From Oncomelania hupensis (taxonomy: Eukaryota; Mollusca; Gastropoda; Littorinimorpha; Pomatiopsidae), in contig CM072513.1 in NCBI GenBank assembly GCA_036898135.1, positions 90,112,225 to 90,176,224 of the forward strand: a stretch of 64,000 nucleotides of DNA, read 5' to 3'. Of the stretch, positions 47,490 through 57,195 are shown one piece after another (the first letter of the stretch is position 1; every line of letters starts with the position of its first letter). The notes under the pieces were generated by a model. That model was not told the DNA's origin and ran no database searches. It saw nothing but the letters and a program-made list of their open reading frames with translations. A program made the translations under genes and the position numbers.

Positions 47490-48020
47490 TGCTGCTGCAA
47501 CAGCCCCAGCGCCCCAAGACAGCCACTCTCTGCAGCCGCTTGCTGCCGCAGACCTAACACCTCCCACCAGCCACTATCGGCAGCCATCTGCTGCCACCGC
47601 CCCAACGCCTAAAGACAGCCACTCTCTGCAGCCGCCTGCTGTCACAGTCCCAAAGCCCCAAGACAGCCACTCTCTGCAGCCGCTTGCTGCTGCAGGCCCA
47701 ACGTCTCAAGGCAGCCACTCTCTGCAGCCGCCTGCTGCCACCGTCTCAACGCCCCAAGACAGCCACTCTCTGCAGCCACTTGCTGCCAGAGTCCCAAAGC
47801 CCCACGAAAGCCATTCTCTGCAGATGCCTGTTACTACAACCCCAACGCTCCAAGACAGCCGCTCTCTGCAGCCGCCTGTTGGCATGGTCCCAACGCCCCA
47901 AGATGGCCCTTCTCTGCAGCCGCCTACTGCCATAGCCCCTACACCCCAAGGCAGCCATTCTCCGCAGCCGCCTGCTGCCAAAGCCCCAGCGCCCCAAGAT
48001 GGCCCCTCTCTGCAGCTGAC
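47490..48020 (+). repeat. 48-bp coding repeat (16 residues, about 11 units)
   Basis: Units encode PTPQDSHSLQPPAATA-like peptides joining the YqaJ and OTU parts. The frame is open across all units although the flanking domains are frameshifted. Units differ mainly at hydrophobic positions. Confidence 0.9.
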
Positions 48021-48586
48021 CGTTGCCACAGCCACATCATCCACCATCATTCGCACCAATTCAGATAGAAGATGTTTTTTTCGATGCTTAGCAATAGCTC
48101 TTCATGATGACCTGAAAGTATGTAAACGAGACCAGAATCATCTACCTGTAACAGAATCTGCCAAAATAAAAGAAGAAGTAGAAGCAGATCGTTTACGTAT
48201 TCAGACCTTTGCCTCAGTAAAGGAGAATGCGGCTGAACTCGCCATGGACTCATTTGTGCAGCTGAATGCAGACATGCCAAATGCTCTCTTCAAAACTCTT
48301 GAAGACAGGATGAAAATGATGTCTGATCCTAAAACATGTATTGGAGAGCTTGAAATTGCTTTTGCAAGCAGGTCGTTACAGACACCAATTTTTATTTATG
48401 TTGGTGGTAGCACAAGCATATATATGCAAAACAACGCATCCACAGATATGCTTTGGTCAAGAATACTCTGCTGAAGCCATTAGATTGTTGTATCAAACAT
48501 TTGAAGCCCAGGAGTCAGGTCACTATGACTTGATTCAAGCTTTTGAGGTGAAAAAACTGACCCGTAAGCGAAAAATGCACTGTTAG

Positions 48587-49624
48587 TGTTAGATAATATT
48601 TACATTTTGTGTGTGTGTGTTAACACATTCAGTACGAGTTGTATTGTAGCTGTGTTTGCTACTATCTTAGTTTCTAGTAGTAAGAAAACAAAATTTGTTA
48701 AAGAAAAATATATAATGGCACTTGGTACTCCCATTAACAATAAATAATCAGTCTGGAACAAATACAATTATAGACAGCCAACTTTTTCTGTACATATATC
48801 TTTTAGTTCTCAAGGTTATGATTTTTATGAACATTTCATGTGGTAATATAGCCAGAAAAGACTGGCTATTATTATTATTCTAATCTACAGCTACCGAGTT
48901 GCTGTGTGCTATGGGGAACAACTTGTGTTGGTTCAAAATAACGGTGTCAGTCAGACTACTGTATAAAGGCTTGATAGCCTACGACATCTGTATACTATAT
49001 TATAAAGCGGCAATTTTATTTATTTATTTATTTTTAAAGGCCTTCAGTTAAGTTAAACTGTTTTAATCACTTGCAACTGGATTTTATTTACACTTGCTGG
49101 TCTCTGTGTCACAAAGTTTGATTTGGCTTGGTTGTGTCCATAGATCTTACTGCAAGTGTTGTAGGATTTTTAAGTATGGAGGTGTGTGTGTGCTGGACTG
49201 TGATGGAGAGAACTGAACCGGAGTCATTTTTTCCAAAAACTGACGCATTTCCTTTTTTATTTGGCATGGGGGTGTTTGTTATGTACGTGCTTGAGTGTGA
49301 TAGACTGTGTCGTTTCTCCAATAATTATAGTGAATTTGAAACAGTTATTATTTTGCAATGTATTAATTTTATTTGGCTGAAACGTTGTGTTTTATTCAAA
49401 CTTTGAAATTGGCTACTATCTGCGGAGGTGTATATGTGAAATTAATGTCAATGAATTAATCATGTGCAATGCCAAATGAAAATATTAATGTTTTTAAGGC
49501 AGTTATCACCAATACAAAATGCTGTCAACTGTTTCTGCTTTTTATTTGTTGACAGTGTGATTGTGACTATTACATTGCACATCACAAGCTTGTTTGTTTT
49601 CTTACACACAACACGCACACACAG
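48587..49624. other. Transposon-internal spacer, nothing recognised
   Basis: AT-rich sequence between the OTU pseudogene and the family A insertion. No gene or bounded repeat was seen. Confidence 0.4.
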
Positions 49625-50330
49625 ACCCCTTGGGGTCATGAGCAATCTTGCCACTGTAGATTGTTCAAACCTATAAAGGGAACAGTGAAAGCCACAGTTG
49701 AAAACCTGTCTTTCCTTTATAGGCAAGACAGATTCACTGCGGCAACAGTACCCCCGTTGGAGTGCCGGGGGTTTTCAGTATAAATAGTATCCCCACTTTA
49801 TGGAAATTTAGTGCTTTAAATTCCCACTGTCGCTGTCTTCCTCATTTACTCTTTCCTCTTCCTGCTCTGTCCTTCACTCTGCTATACTATCTTCTTCTTC
49901 GCTAGATCAATGACCTACCTTTTTTCTTGAAAACTCTTCCTGGACAAGACTCCTTGTTTGTGTATGAGGTCTGTTGGATCAGCTTGGGAGTGTTGGACGC
50001 TTTCTGCTGGGTGGTCACTAGGGCTTCCTATGATTGTACTATTTAGCACTATAGGCATTTTATATGTATGTGTTTTTTTGATGATTTATAATGATGTTTG
50101 TATTCTATTTTGTTTTTGTAACCGGGGTGTTCGCGTAGTTGAGGTCAACCCTCAGCCGTCCCCCGCGTGGGATGTCTTTATTGTAAAGTGACTGGCCGTT
50201 GGAGGGCATTCAATTTTCCCACTGGGGTTGTTTCAGCAGATCTTTTATGCGGATCGGGGGTTGTCCGGTCCTGATTTGGCTCGGAAGAGTCCGCTGGACC
50301 TAAAGCAACAATAAATAAATAAATAAATAA
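49625..50330 (+). mobile_element. Retroposon family A (A1 subtype), full length, 706 bp
   Basis: Starts ACCCCTTGGGGTC and ends GGACCTAAAGCAACAAT plus (AAAT)n. It is flanked by the 12-bp duplication ACGCACACACAG (49,613-49,624 and 50,331-50,342). Near the 5' end CCTATAAAGGGAACAG and CTGTCTTTCCTTTATAGG can pair as a hairpin (about 49,671-49,728). A 77-codon frame at 49,958-50,191 is also open in the 37.9-kb copy. No polymerase is encoded. Target duplications, tail and 5' truncation elsewhere show spread by LINE machinery. Confidence 0.92.
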
Positions 50331-50801
50331 ACGCACACACAGTCACAAATTTGTAAATTATGTTGTGTAAAGCGCTCCATCTCCAACAAACAAACCAAGC
50401 ATAAAACAAAACACTGTTCAAGACTGCAATATTTCTTTCTTTTACTGTCAGTATGAAGAGATGTGGGTAACTATGTTTGCATGCAATACAAAAAGCAGTT
50501 GGGGGAGGGTGAGGAACACACTCTTATTGATCCAAATGCTTTACAGGCACAGGCAAATTACATGTTGAGCTTATGAACAATTGATCATGTTTTTAAATTA
50601 TTATTAAATTAAAAATACATCCACGAAGAGAAAAAAAAAACGCACACACAATTTTTTAAACTTAGCAAACTTAGTTGACGTAATGGTACAATGAACGTCA
50701 ACCAACACATTATTCTAAATCTGTTTAATTTAGCACAAATAAATGTAAAGCAATTGCAATTAATACATTGTTTGCAATCCGGTATTTAATATCCAGTATT
50801 G

Positions 50802-50929
50802 TCTATCCTATCCTATCCTGTCCCGTAACCCGGAGGTCGTAGGGGCACCACAGATGATCGTTTAACCAGCATACTCCATCTTTCTCTGTCCTCAGCAGCC
50901 CTGATGGCTTCGCTCAGTGTCAAACCAGT
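50802..50929 (-). mobile_element. 128-bp 5'-truncated RTE LINE 3' end
   Basis: On the minus strand it holds the last bases of the RTE element and its tail, seen on plus as TATCCTATCCTATCC. It is flanked by an exact 11-bp duplication ATCCAGTATTG (50,791-50,801 and 50,930-50,940). Confidence 0.92.
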
Positions 50930-51141
50930 ATCCAGTATTGTAATTGACATCATTTAAATAAAACAGGTCAGAACTTGCAATCAACAAGTAATTAGTAAGT
51001 CATTTGTTTTTCAACATTCTTTTTCCATCCAAAAGGCAAAATATTCTCATAATTCTTTCTATAGTTTGCATACACAAGCAAATTATAATATAAAACAGCC
51101 TCTTTTGCGATCTTCACCTGGCATTTACTGACATTGATTAT

Positions 51142-52750
51142 TTAGCACAAACGCTGCTGCAAATTACACAATACAGTTATGATTGTCAAAATCTGATTCA
51201 AAAGAAATCTAAGTTTTAGAGATATTACACCATGGAGAATCTTAAAAGTTTTCATGCGGCCAATTGCTCGCTCAACGTGTATTCTGACTGAAGCTATCCT
51301 CCTGGATAGTTTCACTGACTTACTTGATAGCTGACCACCTCTACTAAAAGCAGGCATGTTAAGAGTTGCTTTCTTTTTCAAAAGTAGGTCTCTAATGTTA
51401 AAGCCACGGTCAGCCATGATGTCAAAACAGTCATCTCCTTCTTCTAACATGTGCAGAAAACCACATTTCTCGCCAATAGATCTGTCTGAAACTGAGCCAA
51501 CATGCACTTTAGATAAGTATGTAATTGCCCCTGATGGCATTATTCCAACAAATAGCTTGCCTGTGTTGTAGTGTTTATAATTACTAAATGTGATTCTCTG
51601 GGTCTTTGGGCGAAAAGATTTCTCAATTCTGAATTCTGTGCAATCGATGATGCATCTAGTTTTAGGAAAGTTCTGAAAACAATCGGGCAAATTCTGACGA
51701 CAAAGCTCTTTGCTTGGCCACAAAAGCAGTGGTTTTAAGCACTGATTTAAAACATTAACCCACGTTATGAAAATTCGACTAACATGAGACTGAGAAATGC
51801 CAAACAAAAAAGATAAGTGTATTGTGTCAAAGCCTCTCCTAATTCTAACAAGTGTCAATATCATTGCTTCAAATTGCGAAATCTTGTATCCACGACGACC
51901 TTTGCTGCCCAACCTCCCAGAAACCACATTATTTCTTCCACCCCAGTATTTAATATTACGTGATGCACTGCCTATCCACTGAAAGAGAAATGTAAGGAAT
52001 ACGACAGTGGGAACACCTGTATACTGAAAACAGGACTGGTCACTTCTCAAAATCATTCTTACAAATGATTGACCAACTATCATCTTCTCTTCTTGAGAAC
52101 TTAGCTGAATTTGTTCGCCGCATCCTTTGCATTTGATAGGATCTTTTCCTAACAAAAAGCCTTGTGCGGTTTCCTGCAAAGACTTAGATTCTTTCCTGGT
52201 TGTCTGTTCTTGTGAAGTTAAAGACTTTTCACCACCAGCACAAGTATGCGACCTTGAATCTCCAGAAGTAGCTGGCAAACCATGCTCTTTGTGGCCCTGC
52301 TGATAAACAAGCAAAACAAATATAAAAATTACCATCTCTGTAAAAATACAAATACAGAATATTGAATCTGCATTTTCTTCAACAAAACAGAAAAAGAAAT
52401 GAGCCAAATCATAACAACAAAATATAAGGTGTGCTTTTGGGTTCTTGGATGCATTCTATAAATCTATTGTTATAAAATAATACTTTATCTCTCAACGGTC
52501 TCTGCTTTTAATTTTATTAACAACCCATCCCTTTAAAAAAATCAATGGTCTAACATGAAAACCTTTCTGTTCAAGTTCAAACAATATTCCTTTTTTTCCC
52601 AAGCATCCTCAGTATTCCTCCCCATACCTCTGTGGTTGGTCAAATTGTTTATTCACCTTGTTTAGATAATAATGGTGTGAGTGTGTGTGTTTTATGGTGG
52701 TGATGATGATGATGATGATGATGATGATAATGATGATGATGATGATGATG

Positions 52751-52820
<70 letters not shown>

Positions 52821-54626
52821 CTACTTCTACCTGATTGTTGGCAATATTCCAATCTTCAACATGTGTAGCAGTAAAAGCAGGCACTGCAAACATAGCATCA
52901 CCATGCAACTTTGAATCAATGCCTCCAGAGGAAGAAGTCACTGGCAAATCACCAAGCCCTTTGTGACCCTGCTGATAAACAAACAAAACAAAGAGAAATA
53001 TTACCATCTCCGTAAAAATTACAAATATACAATAGTGACTCTGCATTTCTTCAACAAGAAAGAAAAGGAAGCAAGCCAAATTGTAACAAAAACAAAAGAA
53101 CAAAGGTGTGCTTTTGGTAGCTTGGATTTGGATAATCTATTGTTATAAAATAATATTTCTAATATATTTCTCAGTGGCCTCTTGTACTTTTATCCCCCCA
53201 CCTCCCTCCCTCCCCTTCTTCCCTTCCCCTCCCACCCTCCACCCAATCTATGGCAATATGGTCTAGCAGGAAAACCTTCCTGTTAATTTTCAAACAAAAT
53301 ACCTTTTCTTCCCCATCACCCTCAGCATCCCTACCCTGTGGTTGGTAAAATTGTTTATTCACTTTGTTTAGATAATTCAGGTGTGTGTATGTGTTTATGA
53401 GTATTATTAATGCTCCTGCTATTACCTGATGGTTGGCAGTATTCCAATCTTCATTAACATTTGTAGCTGTAAAAGCAGGCACTGCAAACATAACATCTCC
53501 ATGCAACCTGGAATCAGTTCCTCCAGAGGAAGATGTAGCAGGCAAATCCCCATACGTTTTGTGGCCCTGCTGATAAACAAGCAAAACAAAGAAAAATTAT
53601 CATCTCCGTAAAAATTATATATAAAAATTAAAATACTGAATCTGCATTTCTTGAAGTAGGTATAATGAGAAATTTTAAAAAGCTGGAGAAAGAGTTGTAT
53701 ATATACAACCACTTTTGTACCTACCAAGCCCCTTAAAAAAAAATTCTATAAAATCTTATGTCATACCTGATATAGTTTTCGTTTTTTTAATGCTTCTTTA
53801 ACTGGGACTTGGAAACGTGAGGCTGGGTCTTTTCTTTTTCTTGTGGGTTGTCCAATAGCTGGGAGAGGGTCTGGGTTCTGCTCTGTAGGCTTCCCATCAA
53901 CAAAATGCTGAAATGATATGAAAGCAAGTTATTTCTCTTTGAAGAGCCCTAGGCTGGCTGGAATGGGAAAAAATTAAATAAGATTCGCTGGAGACAGACA
54001 CGCGCACATTACTATTTATTATAAGCCTCTCACAAGAACGAAACCATGAAAGGGATAGGCCTACTAGTTTAGTTACATAGTGACTGCCAAAGTCGGTAGA
54101 ATTTATTTAGCCAACGGCCCACTTACTTCGTCTGATGTGCATTCAATGATAGCTATGGATTGAAAGTTATATTCTAAACAGCGGCACCGATCACGATGAT
54201 TATTATCTAGATTTAAAATATTAAGATTTGTGCTCGGTGGCCGTCGACACTCATACTGGTAACACAATGCAAAATCTGTTTTTAAAAAAACTTTGTTAGA
54301 AGGCAGCAAACCTTCATAATGCCATGATATAAAACATTTTTGTTTTTTTAAAAAGAAGTACTTTTACTTACTTTACTGCATACATATGTGTAGCCCCTCA
54401 GAGTATTAACGTTCAACTGCTCATGTGGACGACCGCATGCTTTTATCCAATTCAGGGACCGTTCGAGATGATAATTATATTTTCCAGGTTTTACAAAGGG
54501 AATAAATTCTACTCCCAAACATCTCTCCGGGTAACGACTGTCAGAATTACAGGTTCCCCAGGCACAGCGTTTTATCGTTCCTCTTTTTTTGAACTTTGCC
54601 GCACTCAAACTTACATTATCTGCCAT
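51142..54626 (-). CDS. THAP-DDE transposase of an ISL2EU-like transposon, five exons
   Basis: Exons 54626-54372, 53907-53767, 53569-53426, 52971-52831 and 52299-51142, all in phase 0, giving 612 aa with no stop. The first exon encodes a THAP zinc finger (CAWGTC near the start, VCSK at the end); its final His is supplied by HFVDGKPT in exon 2. A basic KRKDPASR segment may be a nuclear signal. Exons 3, 4 and the start of 5 are tandem copies of one segment. The catalytic part (DDE_Tnp_4 type) shows IIDCTEFRIE, IMADRGFNI and HVERAIGRMK as the Asp, Asp and Glu positions. It would bind and cut the transposon ends. It is convergent with the YqaJ-OTU pseudogene. Confidence 0.9.
52695..52819. repeat. 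(GAT)n-(ATT)n compound microsatellite
   Basis: About 17 GAT-type units followed by about 23 ATT units, inside the intron after transposase exon 52971-52831. It creates poly-Asn/His/Asp/Tyr frames without coding meaning. Confidence 0.95.
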
Positions 54627-54906
54627 TACGATTTTTGTCTGGGGTATCAAGGGAAGTCACTCTCTTCAACTCTATGCAGAGTTATTTCGGGATATGCCTA
54701 ATTTCCGGGGGGGGCATGCCCCCGAACCCCCCTAGAAGACTCGGGCTTCGCGCCTTCGCTGAATCTCTAACCCCCCCCTTCCCCCCCCCCCCCACACACA
54801 CACCCCTCGACTTTTCCCAGGTCCGGCCCTGATGTCAGTGAATAAAATGTGTGTGTGCCCCCCCCCCCCCCCCCAATCCTGAGCAGCTTCCGCCGCCTGT
54901 GATTGT

Positions 54907-55460
54907 ATTTTATGGACTGTTCAAAATAGAACCAAAGAGGTATATAAGCTCTTTGGTAGAATTCTGTTCCAGGTTTATTGTTACAGATTAAAGTTGATGT
55001 TTTGCAAGTAAGGCGGTAATATTGACCAAAGTAATGCCATCAGGTCTTATGATTTCATTCAAAGGAAGGGAGAGATGTAATGTCGTAATTATGAAAGTGA
55101 AAGTGACTCATGTTCAGAGTGATCTCCCCCTTACACATCCGGGTGTTAGACACGCCATTTTGTATGAACAGTGCTGATGTAAAGGTGTCTGAAAATAAAC
55201 CCAACCTGCCAGCTTACACACGTGCTGTGTTTGATTTCATTGTGCGCAAGGCAACGACACTAAAGATATGTTGTTTATCCTACAGAAAGCAAACTGAAAT
55301 GCTCTAGAAAGATTATAGAAAGATGTAATAGAAAGAAAGGTGCTAGGAAAGGTTATGCTAAAGAAAGATGCCACCAGCATTATAACAATATACAAATAGA
55401 TCCATTCAACGTGTGTGACGTAAGTTAAATTAAAAAAAAAACTGCAGAAAACTTTCAACT
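54907..55460. other. Flank of the hAT nest, nothing recognised
   Basis: AT-rich sequence between the right end of the outer hAT element and the TTC tract. No gene was recognised. Confidence 0.4.
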
Positions 55461-55470
55461 TTACACTTTT

Positions 55471-55488
55471 GGATCTTCTTCTTCTTCC

Positions 55489-55519
<31 letters not shown>

Positions 55520-55560
55520 CTTCCACTTCTTCTTCTTCTTCATCTTCTTCTTCTTCCAGA
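55471..55560. repeat. (TTC)n tract
   Basis: Imperfect TTC repeat with TTCCAC interruptions, adjacent to the minisatellite. Confidence 0.9.
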
Positions 55561-55624
55561 AACAATTGGGATGAACACGCTGATCGTTTTGTAGAGTTTC
55601 TTGAAGTTGCTGTCGAACTTGTAT

Positions 55625-57195
55625 TGAAGAGTTGTATTGCGTTCTGTTGCTTGTGGTGTGTTTTGAATTGTGTTGTATTGCATAGCGATCTGTTGTGGTG
55701 TGTTTTGTGTTGTAATTAATGCATTGCGTTTTGTTGTGTTTTGAGTTGTGTTGCATTGCATTGCGTTCTGTTGTGACGTGTTTTGAGTTGTATTGCATTG
55801 CGTTCTGTTGTGACGTGTTTTGAGTTGTGTTGTATTGCATTGCGTTCTGTTGTGACGTGTTTTGAGTTGTGTTGTATTGCATTGCGTTCTGTTGTGACGT
55901 GTTTTGAGTTGTGTTGTATTGCATTGCGTTCTGTTGTGGTGTGTTTTGAGTTGTGTTGTATTGCATTGCGTTCTGTTGTGGTGTGTTTTGAGTTGTGTTG
56001 TATTGCATTGCGTTCTGTTGTGACGTGTTTTGAGTTGTGTTGTATTGCATTGCGTTCTGTTGTGGTGTGTTTTGAGTTGTGTTGTAGTGCATTGCGTTCT
56101 GTTGTGGTTTGTTTTGAGTTGTGTTGTATTGCATTGCGTTCTGTTGTGTTTTGAGTTGTGTTGTATTGCATTGCGTTCTGTTGTGGCGTGTTTTGAGTTG
56201 TGTTGTATTGCATTGCGTTCTGTTGTGGTGTGTTTTGAGTTGTGTTGTATTGCATTGCGTTCTGTTGTGGTGCGTTTTTAGTTGTGCTGTATTGCGTTCT
56301 GTTGTGGCGTGTTTTGAGTTGTGTTGTATTGCATTGCGTTCTGTTGTGGTATGTTTTGTGTTGTATTGCATTGCGTTGTTTTGTGTATTGAGTTGTTTTG
56401 TATTGCATTGCTTTGTTGTTTTTTTTATTGAGTTGTGTTGTATTGCATTGGGTTCTGTTGTGATATGTTTTGTGTTGTATTGCATTGCGCTGTTTTGTGT
56501 ATCGAGTTGTATTGTATTGCATTGCCTTCTGTTTTGTCGTGGTTTGAGTTGTGATGTATTGCGTTCTGTTGTGGCGTGTTTAGAGTTGTGTTGTATTGCA
56601 TTGCGTTCTGTTGTGGTGTGTTTTGAGTTGTGTTGTACTCATTGCGTTCTGTTGCGATGTTTTGAATTGTGTTGTATTGCGTTCTGTTGCGATGTTTTGA
56701 ATTGTGTTGTATTGCGTTCTGTTGCGGTGTGTTTTGAGTTGTGTTGTATTGCATTGCGTTCTGTTGTGATATGTTTTGTGTTGTATTGCATTGCGCTGTT
56801 TTGTGTATCGAGTTGTGTTGTATTGCATCGCCTTCTGTTTTGTCGTGGTTTGAGTTGTGATGTATTGCGTTCTGTTGTGGCGTGTTTAGAGTTGTGTTGT
56901 ATTGCATTGCGTTCTGTTGTGGTGTTTTTTGAGTTGTGTTGTACTCATTGCGTTCTGTTGCGATGTTTTGAATTGTGTTGTATTGCGTTCTGTTGCGATG
57001 TTTTGAATTGTGTTGTATTGCGTTCTGTTGCGGTGTGTTTTGAGTTGTGTTGTATTGCATTGCGTTTCGGTCCTGATTTGGCTCGGAAGAGTCCGCTGGA
57101 CCTAAAGCAACAATCAATCAATCAATCAATCAATCAGCATTGCGTTCTGTTGTGCTTTGAGTTGTGTTGTATTGCATTGCGTTCTTTTCTGGAGT
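55625..57195. repeat. Large minisatellite, about 42-bp unit
   Basis: Unit TTGCATTGCGTTCTGTTGTG followed by a GTGTGTTTTGAGTTGTGTTGTA-like part, repeated more than 30 times with length variants of about 30-45 bp. Two larger blocks (about 56,455-56,755 and 56,760-57,065) are near-copies of each other, so higher-order duplication has occurred. Unit length often a multiple of three leaves long open frames on both strands. They are Cys/Leu/Val-rich on plus and Asn/Thr/Gln-rich on minus. Confidence 0.93.
57067..57136 (+). mobile_element. 5'-truncated retroposon family A insertion in the minisatellite
   Basis: Only the last bases of A1 (CGGTCCTGATTTGGCTCGG to CTAAAGCAACAAT) with a (CAAT)n tail. The target duplication GCATTGCGTT flanks it (57,057-57,066 and 57,137-57,146), though this sequence is also part of the minisatellite unit. 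Confidence 0.85.

Larger units (their letters stand above)
43481..48586 (+). pseudogene. Decayed SAP-SWIM-YqaJ-OTU gene of an ISL2EU-like transposon
   Basis: Pieces in order: an ATG at 43,481 opens a SAP-like segment (LQTYLKERGVRFSN). An exon ends at donor 43,860 (SVFSSFDI). An exon ends near 44,255 in CNCKGG. An exon at 44,776-44,935 completes a SWIM finger with CRHV but holds a TGA (44,786-44,788). YqaJ nuclease follows at 46,150-47,420 (KFGKKNES, SPDAIA, VGIKC), split by a MITE and a TAA (47,207-47,209). After a frameshift near 47,418 the frame continues into 11 Pro/Gln-rich 16-residue repeats. An OTU-like protease follows (DRRCFFR; GHYDLI after another frameshift). Known ISL2EU elements pair a THAP transposase with a YqaJ protein. 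The OTU extension is new to me. Confidence 0.8.
41886..54831. mobile_element. Inner hAT-type element frame, 5-bp TSD ATGTC
   Basis: CAAGGCCGGACCCGGG at 41,886 matches, inverted, CAGGGCCGGACCTGGG ending at 54,831 (14 of 16 positions). ATGTC flanks both ends (41,881-41,885 and 54,832-54,836). The element sits inside the outer hAT and contains a decayed hAT transposase (42,360-43,180), with an ISL2EU-like transposon making up most of its length. The subterminal GGGGGCATGCCCCC block near 54,710 resembles that of the 25.0-kb MITE. Confidence 0.8.
40486..54901. mobile_element. Outer hAT-type element frame, 5-bp TSD ATTGT
   Basis: CACAGGCGGCGGAAGC at 40,486-40,501 is exactly inverted at 54,886-54,901, and ATTGT flanks both ends (40,481-40,485 and 54,902-54,906). 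Both ends run into G/C homopolymer-rich subterminal sequence. Apart from the second element nested inside it, its own DNA is about 40,486-41,880 plus the last 65 bp. It carries a decayed hAT transposase near 40,660-41,640. Confidence 0.85.

Noticed and set aside
49625..49660. Hammerhead or HDV-like ribozyme at the start of family A
   Set aside because: No CUGAUGA/GAAA hammerhead core and no recognisable HDV double pseudoknot pattern could be found by eye.
54103..54309. Additional exon of the THAP transposase
   Set aside because: The frame between exons 54626-54372 and 53907-53767 is not needed. Direct joining keeps phase and completes the zinc finger His.
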